From assembly GCF_021390325.1 (NCBI RefSeq), contig NZ_JAJUWU010000019.1:95752-159751 (forward strand): a stretch of 64,000 bases of DNA. The letters are read 5' to 3'. Under the pieces are notes generated by a model. The model searched no databases and was not told the DNA's origin. It saw only the letters and a program-made list of their open reading frames with translations. Shown here in pieces: positions 1-9,257 of this stretch (within the stretch, counting starts at the first letter, position 1; every line of letters starts with the position of its first letter). This stretch comes from Jiella avicenniae. Lineage in GTDB: Bacteria; Pseudomonadota; Alphaproteobacteria; Rhizobiales; Rhizobiaceae. A program made the translations under genes and the position numbers.

Positions 1-1
1 C

Positions 2-538
2 CACGAACTTTCGATCGAGATCGAGGCGGGTCTCGCCTTCGGCACGGGCCATCACGGCACGACGGCCGGATGCCTGACGATGCTGGGTCGCGTCGTCCGG
101 CTGAGAAGGCCGCGCTCGGCGCTGGATCTGGGGACCGGCAGCGCGGTGCTCGCCATCGCGCTGGCCAAGCTGGCGCGGGTCGGCGTCGTCGCCACCGACG
201 TCGATTCGGTCGCCGTCGCCGTTGCGGCGGGAAATGTCGGCGCGAACGGCGTCTCGGCTCGGGTCGAGACCGCGCGCGCCGACGGCTTCGCGGCGGTCGC
301 CATCCGGCGACGCGCGCCTTACGACCTGATCGTCGCCAACATTCTCGCCGGGCCCCTGATCGCTCTCGCGCCGGGCTTTCGCCGCCATGCCACGGACCGT
401 GCGGACGTCATTTTGTCCGGAATTCTGACCGGTCAGGCCGCAGCCGTCCGGGCGGCATTCCGCTCCCAGGGCTTCGTCCATGTGGAGACCCTGACGCGCG
501 GCGACTGGGTGACACTGCATCTGCGCCGCGCCTCCTGA
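2..538 (+). CDS. prmA: Ribosomal protein L11 methyltransferase, C-terminal part
   Basis: PrmA trimethylates ribosomal protein L11 using S-adenosylmethionine. The open frame runs in from the left edge, so the N-terminal L11-recognition domain is missing. What remains is the Rossmann methyltransferase domain. It starts with AFGTGHHGTT, the signature of PrmA enzymes, followed by LDLGTGSAVLAIALAKL (SAM motif I), an acidic VVATDVDSVAV strand and IVANILAGPL, the NPPY-like catalytic loop. It ends in THxxxW-like GDWVTLHLRR. A strong hairpin follows the stop codon. The internal ATG at 80 is not the start, because the conserved signature lies upstream of it. Confidence 0.93.
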   Translation, partial: HELSIEIEAGLAFGTGHHGTTAGCLTMLGRVVRLRRPRSALDLGTGSAVLAIALAKLARVGVVATDVDSVAVAVAAGNVGANGVSARVETARADGFAAVAIRRRAPYDLIVANILAGPLIALAPGFRRHATDRADVILSGILTGQAAAVRAAFRSQGFVHVETLTRGDWVTLHLRRAS

Positions 539-556
539 GCCCCGCTGAACGACGAA

Positions 557-589
557 CGGCCCGGCCGCTCGCAAAGAGCCGCCGGGCCG
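557..589. terminator. Hairpin between prmA and the convergent small gene
   Basis: Arms CGGCCCGGC (557-565) and GCCGGGCCG (581-589) pair perfectly, and inner CGCTC/GAGC pairs may extend the stem. There is no clear T-run on either side. The hairpin sits between two convergent genes, so a bidirectional terminator is likely. Confidence 0.5.
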
Positions 590-661
590 CCGTTGAAAGA
601 GTCGTTCCTGCCGCGGTGGGCGCGGCCCTGCGTCGTCGGCGCGTCGGGGCGCGCGGCCGGC

Positions 662-865
662 TCAGGCGCGCCGCGGCGCGCTGCTCTCGAACTGCGACGG
701 CATCTCGCCGTCGAACAGCTCCGGTCCGAAGCGCTTGCCGTAGTGGGTGGTGATGTAGCGGCGCGCCTCGCGCTCCCGGGCTTCCATCATCCGGTTGAGG
801 ACGTTGCGCATGATGCCGACGCTCTGCTGGCGCGGGCGGGTGGTGTTGGTCTCGTTGCTGGCCAT
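662..865 (-). CDS. Small basic protein of unknown function, 67 aa
   Basis: I cannot name this family. The protein is rich in Arg and Glu, with a likely helical core (RNVLNRMMEAREREARRYI) and no signal peptide or membrane segment. It resembles the small DUF1127-like Arg-rich proteins common in this order, but that is an impression, not an assignment. The ATG at 865 is preceded on the minus strand by AAGGAGAT, a good ribosome binding site. About 110 bases upstream is a TGCTGCATTGCA motif that also occurs upstream of the DUF1127 gene near 14.8 kb, which suggests shared regulation. Confidence 0.65.
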   Translation of the reverse strand: MASNETNTTRPRQQSVGIMRNVLNRMMEAREREARRYITTHYGKRFGPELFDGEMPSQFESSAPRRA

Positions 866-972
866 TTGCTATCTCCTTCGGAAAGCTGCTTCAGGCCTCC
901 CCTTGCATCGCAATATGCCCTTGCCGCCCGCAGGCCGGTAGCCCGTTGGCCGCATAGGACCTTTCCACTTAT

Positions 973-984
973 TGCAATGCAGCA
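973..984 (-). promoter_or_regulatory. TGCTGCATTGCA motif upstream of the 67-aa gene
   Basis: On the minus strand this reads TGCTGCATTGCA followed by ATAA. The same 12 bases occur at 14910-14921, upstream of the DUF1127 gene and in the same orientation relative to it. TGC-rich sites of this kind resemble those of the polyhydroxybutyrate regulator PhaR in alphaproteobacteria. The regulator is my inference. Confidence 0.35.
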
Positions 985-1118
985 TGAGCGCCTCGTTCAT
1001 CGAACGGTAAGGACCGGCTCCTGAACGTCTGCCGGCAGACAAAGGCCGCTCTTGCGATGCGGGGGAAAATGCCGGACACAGGCGGAAAGGGGCGCGGCGA
1101 GCCCCGGGAAGAGGCGGC

Positions 1119-2939
1119 ATGTTCCAGAATTTCGACGGTTCCAGCGATTTTTCGAAAAGCGCCGAGCGCGTCGCGGCATTGCGCGCGCGCCTGAAAGACG
1201 CGGGCGTCGACGGGTTCGTGGTGCCGCGCGCCGACGAGCACCAGGGCGAATACATTCCACCCTCCGCCGCGCGGCTCGAATGGCTGACCGGCTTTTCCGG
1301 CTCGGCCGGCGTTGCCGTGGTGCTTCGGGATAGGGCGGCGATCCTGGTCGACGGGCGCTATACGCTGCAGGTGCGCGAGCAGGTCGATCTCGCCGTCATC
1401 GAACCGCTCTCGTCGATCGAGACGCCACTGTCGGCCTATCTCGAACGCGAGGCCGCCGGTCGGCGGATCGCCTACGATCCGTGGCTTCACACCATCGCCG
1501 AGGTCGAACGGCTGCGCGGCGTCATGGCGGCGACGGGCGGCGAACTCGTCGCCCTCGACCACAATCCGATCGACGCGGTCTGGCCGGAGCGTCCGGCGCC
1601 GCCGAAGGGCCGGGCCTTCCTGCATGGCGACAATCTCGCCGGCCGCGCGTCGCGGGACAAGCTCGACGCGATGCGGGCGGAGATCGGCAAGGCGAAGGCG
1701 GACTTCACGGTTCTCACCGATCCGTCCTCGATCGCCTGGACCTTCAACATCCGCGGCGCGGACGTCGAACACACGCCGCTCGTGCTCGCCTTCGCCATCG
1801 TGCCCACGGAGGGAAAGCCGCGCCTCTACGTCGATCCCGACAAGCTGGACGAGGGCGTCGCCGGGCATCTTTCGACCCTCGCCGAGATTCGCGAGCCGGG
1901 GGCCTTCGAAAGCGATCTCGGCGCCATGGCGAAGGATCGTGCCGCCGCCCTCGATCCCGGCCTTGCCGCTGCGCGGCTCGCGGAGATCGTCGAGGCGGCC
2001 GGCGGCAGGCTGGTCACGCTCGCCGACCCCGCCCGGCTGCCGCGCGCGATCAAGAACGAAGGCGAACTCGCCGGCAGCCGGGCGGCTCACCGCCGCGACG
2101 GCATCGCCATGGTCCGGTTTCTCGCCTGGCTCGACCGCCAGGCGCCGGGATCGACGGACGAGATCACCGCCGCCGAACGGCTCGAGGCCTTCCGGGCCGA
2201 GGCCGGCAAGGCCGCCGACATGGCGCTGATGGACATCTCCTTCGACACGATCTCCGGTGCCGGGCCGAACGGCGCGATCGTCCACTACCGGGTCAATCGG
2301 CAGACCAATCGGACGCTCGGCGCGGGCGAACTCTTCCTGGTCGACTCGGGCGCCCAGTATCTCGACGGGACGACGGACATCACCCGCACGGTCCCGGTCG
2401 GCGAACCGGAGCCGCTGATGCGCACCCGCTTCACCCAGGTGCTGAAGGGCATGATCGCGATCTCGCTGGCGCGGTTTCCGAAGGGAACCCGCGGCGTCGA
2501 CATCGACGTCCTCGCCCGCATCGCCCTGTGGAAGGCCGGCTGCGACTATGCCCACGGCACAGGCCACGGCGTCGGCGCGTTCCTGGCCGTCCACGAGGGC
2601 CCCCAGTCGATCTCGCGGCGCGGCATGGCGGTGTTGCAGCCGGGCATGATCGTCTCCAACGAGCCCGGATATTACAAGGAAGGCGCCTTCGGCATTCGCA
2701 TCGAGAATCTCCTCGTCGTCACCGAGACCGAAGCGATCGACGGCGGCGATGTGCCGATGCATGGCTTCGAGACGCTGACCCTGGCGCCGATCGACCGCCG
2801 GCTGATCGACCGGACGCTGCTCGGCGAAGACGAGCGCGACTGGCTGAACGCCTATCACGCCAGGGTTCGCGAAACCCTGTCCGCCGATCTGCCGGCCGAA
2901 GATGCACTGTGGCTGGAGGCGGCGACCCGGCCCGTCTGA
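1119..2939 (+). CDS. pepP: Aminopeptidase P family metallopeptidase (M24B), 606 aa
   Basis: This enzyme removes the N-terminal residue from peptides with proline in second place. The long form of about 600 residues has two creatinase-like N-terminal domains and a C-terminal pita-bread catalytic domain. The dinuclear metal ligands are visible: the two Asp of DSGAQYLDGTTDITRTV, the His of HGTGHGVGAF with its downstream HEGP, and the Glu residues of NEPGYY and RIENL. Length and motif order match the long aminopeptidase P of Rhizobiales. The ATG at 1119 follows a GAAGAGG ribosome site, and the cytosolic protein has no signal peptide. It appears to be monocistronic, with no signs of transfer. Confidence 0.9.
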   Translation: MFQNFDGSSDFSKSAERVAALRARLKDAGVDGFVVPRADEHQGEYIPPSAARLEWLTGFSGSAGVAVVLRDRAAILVDGRYTLQVREQVDLAVIEPLSSIETPLSAYLEREAAGRRIAYDPWLHTIAEVERLRGVMAATGGELVALDHNPIDAVWPERPAPPKGRAFLHGDNLAGRASRDKLDAMRAEIGKAKADFTVLTDPSSIAWTFNIRGADVEHTPLVLAFAIVPTEGKPRLYVDPDKLDEGVAGHLSTLAEIREPGAFESDLGAMAKDRAAALDPGLAAARLAEIVEAAGGRLVTLADPARLPRAIKNEGELAGSRAAHRRDGIAMVRFLAWLDRQAPGSTDEITAAERLEAFRAEAGKAADMALMDISFDTISGAGPNGAIVHYRVNRQTNRTLGAGELFLVDSGAQYLDGTTDITRTVPVGEPEPLMRTRFTQVLKGMIAISLARFPKGTRGVDIDVLARIALWKAGCDYAHGTGHGVGAFLAVHEGPQSISRRGMAVLQPGMIVSNEPGYYKEGAFGIRIENLLVVTETEAIDGGDVPMHGFETLTLAPIDRRLIDRTLLGEDERDWLNAYHARVRETLSADLPAEDALWLEAATRPV

Positions 2940-3073
2940 CGCGAGCCCGCGCAGGCAAGCCGGCCGGCCCGGGCGGCGCTCCAGCCGTCGCCGCCGTCAA
3001 GCCGGTGGCAGGTCGTTCCGTTGCCCCGGTCGGCTCCGGGCTTGCTCCGTCTCCTGTCGTCAGGGGCAACCCG

Positions 3074-3499
3074 TCAGCGGCAGAGGCGCCGGCGGCCGTG
3101 ATGGGGCTGATAGGTTCCCGTGCGCGCGTCGAAGGAGCGGTATTTCGCGTGGCAGTAGCGGTACCACGCCCGCGTGTGGGGCCGGGGGGCGAAGCGAACC
3201 CGGTGAGGGTGGACCCGGTAGAGCGGCCGGGGGCCGTAATCGTAATACGGGTCATAATACGGCGGTTCGGCGACGGAAAGTCCGAGGCCGAGCCCGATGA
3301 TGCCGCCGATCAGTGCCGCCGCCCCGGCGTCGAAGCCGCGATGATGATGGCGATGGCGCCAATGCCCGGCCTCGGCCGGGGTCGCGCCGATCATCGGCGT
3401 CCCGACTGGAAGCGTCACCGGCGCGACGGTAAGGGCGACGGCTGTCGCGAGCACCATTGCCGAAAGCCTCGACAAGAAGTGCTTCGGGGCGAATGCCAT
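3074..3499 (-). CDS. BA14K family secreted protein, 141 aa
   Basis: The protein has a signal or membrane segment near the N-terminus (FLSRLSAMVLATAVALTVAP), then a His/Arg cluster, a glycine-rich helix (AALIGGIIGLGLGL) and a Tyr/Pro-rich stretch. It ends in the BA14K signature WYRYCHAKYRSFDARTGTY with a final Cys that could pair with the first. BA14K proteins are small exported proteins of Brucella and relatives, first noted as immunoreactive, and their molecular role is unclear. The start at 3499 is preferred over a longer frame because GGGAGAA lies 6-7 bases upstream and it places the signal peptide at the start. Confidence 0.8.
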   Translation of the reverse strand: MAFAPKHFLSRLSAMVLATAVALTVAPVTLPVGTPMIGATPAEAGHWRHRHHHRGFDAGAAALIGGIIGLGLGLSVAEPPYYDPYYDYGPRPLYRVHPHRVRFAPRPHTRAWYRYCHAKYRSFDARTGTYQPHHGRRRLCR

Positions 3500-3771
3500 G
3501 GCGATTTTCTCCCGGTTGTTCGAGACCGGCCGCACGGTGTGCGGCGCCCGGCGATGCGGATGTCTTGCTCCCCGCGCGTGCCGGTCGCCGTTTCCAGGGC
3601 CGAAATCTCTCGAATTTTGACTGAAACGAACCTGCCGGTGCATCATGACCCATCAGATCGCCATGCGCAACCTGAGGTAGATCATTTGGCAGCTTTGCAT
3701 CTCGCTCCCTTCGCCCGCGCCGCCGAGGCGCCGCGCGCCCGGTCTGGCCGGGTCCGGCGTGACGGTCGTCG

Positions 3772-4410
3772 ATGATCCCGCATCTCGTCTACTTCGCCGA
3801 TCCGATGTGCTCGTGGTGCTGGGGCTTTGCGCCGGTGATCGACGCGATCGCGGCGCGCCATCCCGATCTGCCGGTCCGCCTCGTGCTCGGCGGGCTGCGC
3901 CCCTTCACCGAGACGCCGATGGACGAGCAGGCGAAGGCGAAGACGCAGGAGCATTGGCGGCATGTCGAGGCGGCGAGCGGCCAGCCCTTCGACTACGGCT
4001 TCTTCGACCGCGAAGGCTTCGTCTACGACACCGAACCGGCGGCCCGCGCGGTCGTCGCCGCGCGGCGGCTGGATGCCGGCCACGCCTTTCCGCTGAACCG
4101 ACGCATCGCCGAAGCCTTCTATGCCGGGAACCGGGACGTCACCGATCCGGACGTCCTGATCGCGCTCGCCGCCGACGAGGGGCTCGAAGCCGAGGCTTTC
4201 GCCGAGGTCCTGCACGACGATGCGACGCGAGAAGAGACCCTGGCGGATTTCGCGGTCACCCAGGCCTCCGGCGTCACCGGATTTCCGACGCTGGTCGCCG
4301 GTCCCGCCGGAAAGGACGATGCCGGCTACCTCGCCATCGCCGTCGGGTTTCGCCCGGCCGCGGCCGTGCTCGATTCGGTCGGGCAATTCCTCCGCCGCAG
4401 TGGTTCATGA
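3772..4410 (+). CDS. DsbA family thioredoxin-fold protein, 212 aa
   Basis: A thioredoxin-fold oxidoreductase with a helical insertion. The redox motif CSWC is at residues 13-16 (FADPMCSWCWGF), and GFPTL near residue 175 supplies the cis-proline loop. There is no signal peptide, so unlike classical DsbA it probably works in the cytosol, as the FrnE-like branch does. The substrate is unknown. The ATG at 3772 gives a protein starting directly with the first beta strand. The gene stands alone between the BA14K gene and a 600-base non-coding stretch. Confidence 0.8.
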   Translation: MIPHLVYFADPMCSWCWGFAPVIDAIAARHPDLPVRLVLGGLRPFTETPMDEQAKAKTQEHWRHVEAASGQPFDYGFFDREGFVYDTEPAARAVVAARRLDAGHAFPLNRRIAEAFYAGNRDVTDPDVLIALAADEGLEAEAFAEVLHDDATREETLADFAVTQASGVTGFPTLVAGPAGKDDAGYLAIAVGFRPAAAVLDSVGQFLRRSGS

Positions 4411-5013
4411 AGCCGGTCGATGCAATTACAAACTATGCCATGCGGCGAAATCGACCCTCGACATGCTCGATGAACTATGCTGTCCTTACGTCAGGGCGGC
4501 TGGATGTCTGCCGCCCCCCTCCAGTCGTCGCGTCTTCTCGCGCCCCCGTCCGGCCTTGGCCGTCGAGGGCGGTGTGACCGATATCGGCCGGGCGAAAGGT
4601 CGGTTCCGGCATGTCGCGCTCGGGTCGGCGGCTTCCTGTTCGGCTCGTCGGCCCGGTGACACGACCGGGCGCGCGTCTTCAGATCCGGCGTTGGGTCAGC
4701 GGCCATTGCGGAACCCATCGTCATCGTCCGCCGGCTCCTCGGACCACCGGCGTGCCGAAGGGCTTGGCCGGCAGGTGGGGCGCCTGCCGGCCAAGCCTCC
4801 GACCGGTTGCCCGAAGAGCAAGCGCGGGGAAGCGGACTCGACGGGGCGGCCGATCCCTACCGTCCGGCACCGGTCGGGGAGCGATCGCGGTTCTGACGCG
4901 CTCCAATGCGTCCACTCATTCCCGTCGATCGAGCGGTCGAACATCTCCGGCCGATCGTTCCCGGCGTGCGGAACCTCGAGGCCGCCCGTCACGGTCGCCG
5001 CACGAAGGGATCG
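4411..5013. other. 600-base stretch without a supported gene, with one strong hairpin
   Basis: No frame here looks like a protein. Codon pattern and composition are poor in all six frames, and the few open frames are Arg/Ser/Pro-rich shadows. The only structure I see is a perfect 15-bp inverted repeat, GGCTTGGCCGGCAGG (4761-4775) against 4783-4797, around a 7-base loop and without a T-run. Confidence 0.5.
4761..4797. repeat. Perfect 15-bp hairpin
   Basis: GGCTTGGCCGGCAGG at 4761-4775 is exactly complementary to 4783-4797, with loop TGGGGCG. No T-run follows on either strand. It could be an intergenic palindromic repeat, part of a small RNA, or a terminator for the convergent genes on either side. 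Confidence 0.6.
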
Positions 5014-5919
5014 TCAGCCGCCGGCACCGTCCGCGATCCGCAGCGGCCGGCCGAAGCGGCCGGCGAGATCCATGATGAACTGATGGGCGACACGGCCCGA
5101 GCGGCTGCCGCGCGTGGTCGCCCATTCCAGCGCCTCGCGGCGAAGCTCCCCGTCCGCGACCATGTCCTTCAGGCCGTAGGCTTCGACATAGCCCTCTATC
5201 ATCGCGAGGAATTGATCCTGGCTGCAGTTGTGAAAGCCGAGCCATAGTCCGAAGCGGTCCGAGAGAGACACCTTTTCCTCGACCGCTTCGCTGGGATTGA
5301 TCGCCGTCGAGCGCTCGTTCTCGATCATGTCCCGCGGCAGCAGGTGGCGCCTGTTCGACGTCGCGTAGAACAGGACGTTCTCCGGGCGCCCCTCGACGCC
5401 GCCTTCGAGCGCCGCCTTCAGCGACTTGTAGGCCGTATCGTCGTGATCGAAGGAAAGATCGTCGCAAAACAGCAAAATCGGGTAGGGCGCCTCCACCAGG
5501 AGATGCATGAGGTCCGGCAGATGGGCGATGTCCTCGCGCGGTATCTCGACGAGCTTCAGCGCCGCACGCCCGGTCTGCCCGATCTCGGCGTTCACCGCCG
5601 CATGGACGGCCTTGACCAGCGACGACTTCCCCATGCCGCGCGCGCCCCACAGGAGCGCGTTGTTGGCGGGAAGGCCGTTGGCGAAGCGCGCGGTGTTGTC
5701 GAACAGCGTGTCGCGCGAGCGATCGATCCCCTTGAGAAGCACGATCGGCACGCGGTTGACCCGGGGCACCGGTTTCAGACCCGTCTGCGGTTCGAAGACG
5801 AAACAGTCGGCCGCGGCGAAGTCCGGCTCGGGCATCAGGCGGGGGGCCAGTCGGCCGAGCGCCGCCGCGACGGCCTCAAGGCTCGCGGCAATGCGGGCAA
5901 GTTCGCTCTCGTTGGTCAT
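5014..5919 (-). CDS. DUF815-type P-loop ATPase, 301 aa
   Basis: An AAA-like ATPase of the DUF815 family, widespread in proteobacteria and of unknown role. The Walker A motif is GARGMGKSS, Walker B is PILLFCDDLSF, and the sensor-like YATSNRRHL follows about 35 residues later, as in AAA+ proteins. The N-terminal part carries a short coiled-coil-like helix (ELARIAASLEAVAAALGRL). ATG 5919 was chosen because the residues further upstream are Arg/Pro-rich and unlike the family. A purine-rich GGAACGAG precedes it. The gene diverges from yajC, and about 270 bases separate the two starts. Confidence 0.8.
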   Translation of the reverse strand: MTNESELARIAASLEAVAAALGRLAPRLMPEPDFAAADCFVFEPQTGLKPVPRVNRVPIVLLKGIDRSRDTLFDNTARFANGLPANNALLWGARGMGKSSLVKAVHAAVNAEIGQTGRAALKLVEIPREDIAHLPDLMHLLVEAPYPILLFCDDLSFDHDDTAYKSLKAALEGGVEGRPENVLFYATSNRRHLLPRDMIENERSTAINPSEAVEEKVSLSDRFGLWLGFHNCSQDQFLAMIEGYVEAYGLKDMVADGELRREALEWATTRGSRSGRVAHQFIMDLAGRFGRPLRIADGAGG

Positions 5920-6186
5920 CACTCGTTCCGTCTCTTCGGGATATGGCGGGAAAAGTTGTCGGTGCCCTCGACCAGCCGGCCGGCAACGGGCGAGGGGGCG
6001 ATGGGGCGATACTGATAGGCGCTCGGGCATCGCGCCGCAAATGCCGCGCCTTGTTGCAATGAGGGGGGGCGTTCGTATATTGCGGCCACGTCCGGCGGGC
6101 CTGTCGAAAGGCCATCGGGCGCCTTCCGATGGCCGTGTCCTGCCATTGCGCCCTTTGCCGAAGAACTCTTTCTAGCGAGGTTGATG

Positions 6187-6531
6187 ATGTTCGTGTCCGA
6201 GGCTTTCGCCCAGACCCCCGGTGGTATTGCCGGCGGCGGAAGCGAATTGTTGATCAGCATTCTTCCGTTCATCGCGGTCTTCGCGATCATGTATTTTCTC
6301 ATAATCCGCCCGCAGCGGACCCAGATGAAGAAGCGCGAGGAGATGCTGAAGAACATCCGGCGCGGCGATACCGTCGTCACGGGCGGCGGCATCGTCGGCA
6401 AGGTGACGAAAGTCCTCGACAACGGCGAATTGGAGGTCCAGATCTCCGAACAGGTTCGTATTCGCGTGGTGCAAGGCACGGTGAGCGACGTCCGCGTCAA
6501 GGGCGAGCCGACGGCGGCGAACAACAAATAG
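6187..6531 (+). CDS. yajC: Preprotein translocase subunit YajC
   Basis: YajC is the small accessory subunit of the SecDF-YajC complex in the inner membrane. The protein has a single transmembrane helix (ISILPFIAVFAIMYFLII), followed by the family's RPQRTQMKKREEMLKNIRRGD and a cytoplasmic beta domain (VVTGGGIVGKV). An N-terminal FVSEAFAQ stretch precedes the helix, as is usual in alphaproteobacteria. Candidate starts are TTG 6181, ATG 6184 and ATG 6187. The AGCGAGG site at 6174-6180 is best spaced for 6187. It is directly followed by secDF, the conserved order. Confidence 0.93.
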   Translation: MFVSEAFAQTPGGIAGGGSELLISILPFIAVFAIMYFLIIRPQRTQMKKREEMLKNIRRGDTVVTGGGIVGKVTKVLDNGELEVQISEQVRIRVVQGTVSDVRVKGEPTAANNK

Positions 6532-6656
6532 TCAATTGCTTGAATGAACGTCACTTCGTGGCGTAATCTTGCCGGGTCCGCCTCATCGCGGCACTCGGCA
6601 CATATGCTGAAATCGGACCCGGGCACGGCGCGAGGTCCGCCACTTCCGAGACCGCC

Positions 6657-9254
6657 ATGCTGTATTTTTCGCGCTGGAAGACGATTCTCATCTGGCTGAC
6701 GGTCCTCGTCGGGCTGGTCTACGCCGCACCGAACGTGCTTCCGCGCAACGTCACCGATTCCATGCCCGGCTTCTGGCCGAAGGACTCGGTGACCCTCGGT
6801 CTCGACCTTCAGGGCGGATCCTACATTCTCCTGCAGATCGATCGGGAATCCCTGATCCAGGAGCGGCAGCAGGCCGTGCAGGACGAGGTGCGCCAGCTGC
6901 TGCGCAACGAGCGGATCGGCTATTCGGCGATCTCCGCCAACGACCGGACGGTGACCGTCCGGCTGCGCGATCCCGCCCAGGCCGATGCCGCGCGCGAGGC
7001 GCTGAGCCCGCTGACCCAGTCGATCTCGAGCGGCCTGATCTCGGGCGGTTCGGTGGCCGAAGTCGCTCTCGCCGAGCCGCAACCGGGCGTCCTCACCGCG
7101 TCGCTGACCGACGAAGGCGTTCAGTACCGGGTGTCGACCGCCGTGACCCAGTCGATCGAGGTGGTCCGCCGGCGCGTCGACGAACTCGGCACCACCGAAC
7201 CGGTGATCCAGCGCCAGGGCGACGACCGGATCATGGTGCAGGTTCCCGGTCTCGGCGATCCGCAGCGGCTGAAGGAACTGCTCAACCAGACGGCCAAGCT
7301 GACCTTCCAGCTCGTCGATCAGAGCGAAAATGCCGAGCAGGTCGCCAGGGGCGGTCGCGTGCCGCCGGGCTCGCAGCTGCTCTACACCACCGATGCCACG
7401 CCGCAGCCGATCCTCGTTCGCAACCAGGTCATGGTCTCGGGCGAAAATCTCACCGACGCCCAGGCCGGATTCGATCCCCAGACCAACGAGCCGGTGGTCA
7501 ACATCCGCTTCGATTCCCAGGGCGCCCAGCGCTTCGGCCGCGTGACCCAGGCGAATGTCGGCAAACCCTTCGCCATCGTTCTCGACGACAAGGTCCTGTC
7601 CGCTCCGGTGATCCGCACCGCCATTCTCGGCGGCCAGGCACAGATCTCCGGCTCCTTCACCGTCCAGAGCGCCAACGACCTCGCCGTCCTGCTCAGGGCC
7701 GGCGCCCTGCCGGCGACCCTCGACATCATCGAGGAGCGGACCGTCGGACCGGGCCTCGGCGCCGACTCGATCGCCGCCGGCGAGATCGCCGGCATCATCG
7801 GCGCGATCGCCGTCGTCGTGTTCATGCTGGCGGCCTACGGCTTCCTCGGCATCATTGCCAACATCGCGCTTGCCGTGAACGTCATTCTTCTGTTCGCGAT
7901 CCTCACCGTGATCGGCGCCACGCTGACGCTGCCCGGCATCGCCGGCATCGTGCTGACCCTCGGCATGGCGGTCGATTCCAACGTCCTCATCTACGAGCGC
8001 ATCCGCGACGAGCGACGACAGGGCCGGTCCTTGGTGCAGGCGATCGATTCCGGTTTCACCAAGGCGTTGGCGACGATCCTCGACGCCAACATCACCACGC
8101 TGATCGCCGCCGTCGTCCTGTTCTTCCTCGGCTCCGGCCCCGTCCGCGGCTTTGCCGTGACGCTGGCGATCGGCATCGTCACGACGATCTTCACCGCCTT
8201 CACGCTGACCCGCTGGCTGGTCGCCGCATGGGTCCGCAGCCGCCGCCCGCGCGAACTGCCGAAGGGCTGGCTCCGTCTCGTGCCGGACGTCACCCGCATC
8301 CCCTTCATGAAGGTGCGGCTCAAGATCTTCGCCCTGTCGATGGCGCTCTGCGCCGCCTCGATCGTCTCCTTGTTCGCCATCGGTCCGAATTTCGGCATCG
8401 ACTTCACCGGCGGTACGCTGATCGAGGTTCAGGCGAAGCAGGGCGAGGCCGACATCGGCGACATTCGCGAGCGGCTGTCCGCCGCCGGGATCGCCGATCC
8501 GCAGGTTCAGGAATTTGGAACCAACCGCGAGGCGCTGATCCGCATCGGCTCGGCGGGTGAGGTGTCCGATGCCTCCCAGCAGGCGCTGGTCGACACCGCC
8601 AGCCAGGCCGTCGCCGCCGATTACGACGTGCGGCGGACGGAGGTCGTCGGCCCGACCGTTTCGGGCGAACTCGCCTGGGCGGCGATCCTCGGCGTCTTCG
8701 CCTCGCTGGTCGCGATCATGGTCTATGTCTGGCTGCGCTTCGAATGGCAGTTCGCCATGGGGGCGATCATCGCGACGGTCAACGACGTCATCCTGACGCT
8801 CGGCTTCATCACGGTCACGCAGCTCGACGTCAGTCTGTCGACCGTCGCGGCGATCCTGACCATCGTCGGCTACTCGCTGAACGATACGGTCGTCATTTAC
8901 GATCGCGTGCGCGAAAATCTCCGGCGCTACAAGAAGATGCCGCTCGGGCAGCTGCTCGATCTCTCCGACAACGAAATGCTGTCGCGGACGACCATGACAT
9001 CGGCGACGACGCTGCTGGCGCTGGCCGCCCTGTTCGTCTTCGGCGGAGAGGTGATTCGCTCCTTCGTCGCATCGATGCTGTTCGGCGTCGCCATCGGCAC
9101 CTTCTCGTCGATCTTCGTCGCCGCGCCGATCCTGATCTTCTTCAAGCTGCGGCCGACCGATGCGGCGGAGGCGGCCAGAGCCGCCGAGGAGAGGGAGAAG
9201 GCCGAGGCGGAGGACCCGACCGAGCGCGTCACGGTCAATCCGGGCCGAGCCTGA
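6657..9254 (+). CDS. secDF: Protein translocase subunit SecDF, fused, 865 aa
   Basis: SecD and SecF use the proton gradient to help pull exported proteins through SecYEG. Here both are in one chain, as in many Rhizobiales. The SecD half has the first helix, the DLQGG motif (LGLDLQGGSYILLQ), a large periplasmic region and the six-helix block with GMAVDSNVLIYERIRDE. The SecF half restarts near residue 555 with its own first helix, FGIDFTGGTLIEV, and ILTIVGYSLNDTVVIYDRVREN. The C-terminus is a charged cytoplasmic tail. It is probably in one transcript with yajC and with the next two genes; the following gene begins 3 bases after the stop. Confidence 0.95.
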   Translation: MLYFSRWKTILIWLTVLVGLVYAAPNVLPRNVTDSMPGFWPKDSVTLGLDLQGGSYILLQIDRESLIQERQQAVQDEVRQLLRNERIGYSAISANDRTVTVRLRDPAQADAAREALSPLTQSISSGLISGGSVAEVALAEPQPGVLTASLTDEGVQYRVSTAVTQSIEVVRRRVDELGTTEPVIQRQGDDRIMVQVPGLGDPQRLKELLNQTAKLTFQLVDQSENAEQVARGGRVPPGSQLLYTTDATPQPILVRNQVMVSGENLTDAQAGFDPQTNEPVVNIRFDSQGAQRFGRVTQANVGKPFAIVLDDKVLSAPVIRTAILGGQAQISGSFTVQSANDLAVLLRAGALPATLDIIEERTVGPGLGADSIAAGEIAGIIGAIAVVVFMLAAYGFLGIIANIALAVNVILLFAILTVIGATLTLPGIAGIVLTLGMAVDSNVLIYERIRDERRQGRSLVQAIDSGFTKALATILDANITTLIAAVVLFFLGSGPVRGFAVTLAIGIVTTIFTAFTLTRWLVAAWVRSRRPRELPKGWLRLVPDVTRIPFMKVRLKIFALSMALCAASIVSLFAIGPNFGIDFTGGTLIEVQAKQGEADIGDIRERLSAAGIADPQVQEFGTNREALIRIGSAGEVSDASQQALVDTASQAVAADYDVRRTEVVGPTVSGELAWAAILGVFASLVAIMVYVWLRFEWQFAMGAIIATVNDVILTLGFITVTQLDVSLSTVAAILTIVGYSLNDTVVIYDRVRENLRRYKKMPLGQLLDLSDNEMLSRTTMTSATTLLALAALFVFGGEVIRSFVASMLFGVAIGTFSSIFVAAPILIFFKLRPTDAAEAARAAEEREKAEAEDPTERVTVNPGRA

Positions 9255-9257
9255 CCG

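Noticed and set aside
969..2858. A 629-codon frame antisense to aminopeptidase P
   Set aside because: Shadow of a certain gene with no domain or start signal.
4220..5083. A 287-codon plus-strand frame after the DsbA-like gene
   Set aside because: It starts inside the DsbA-like gene in another frame and is Arg/Ser/Pro-rich with no recognisable segment.
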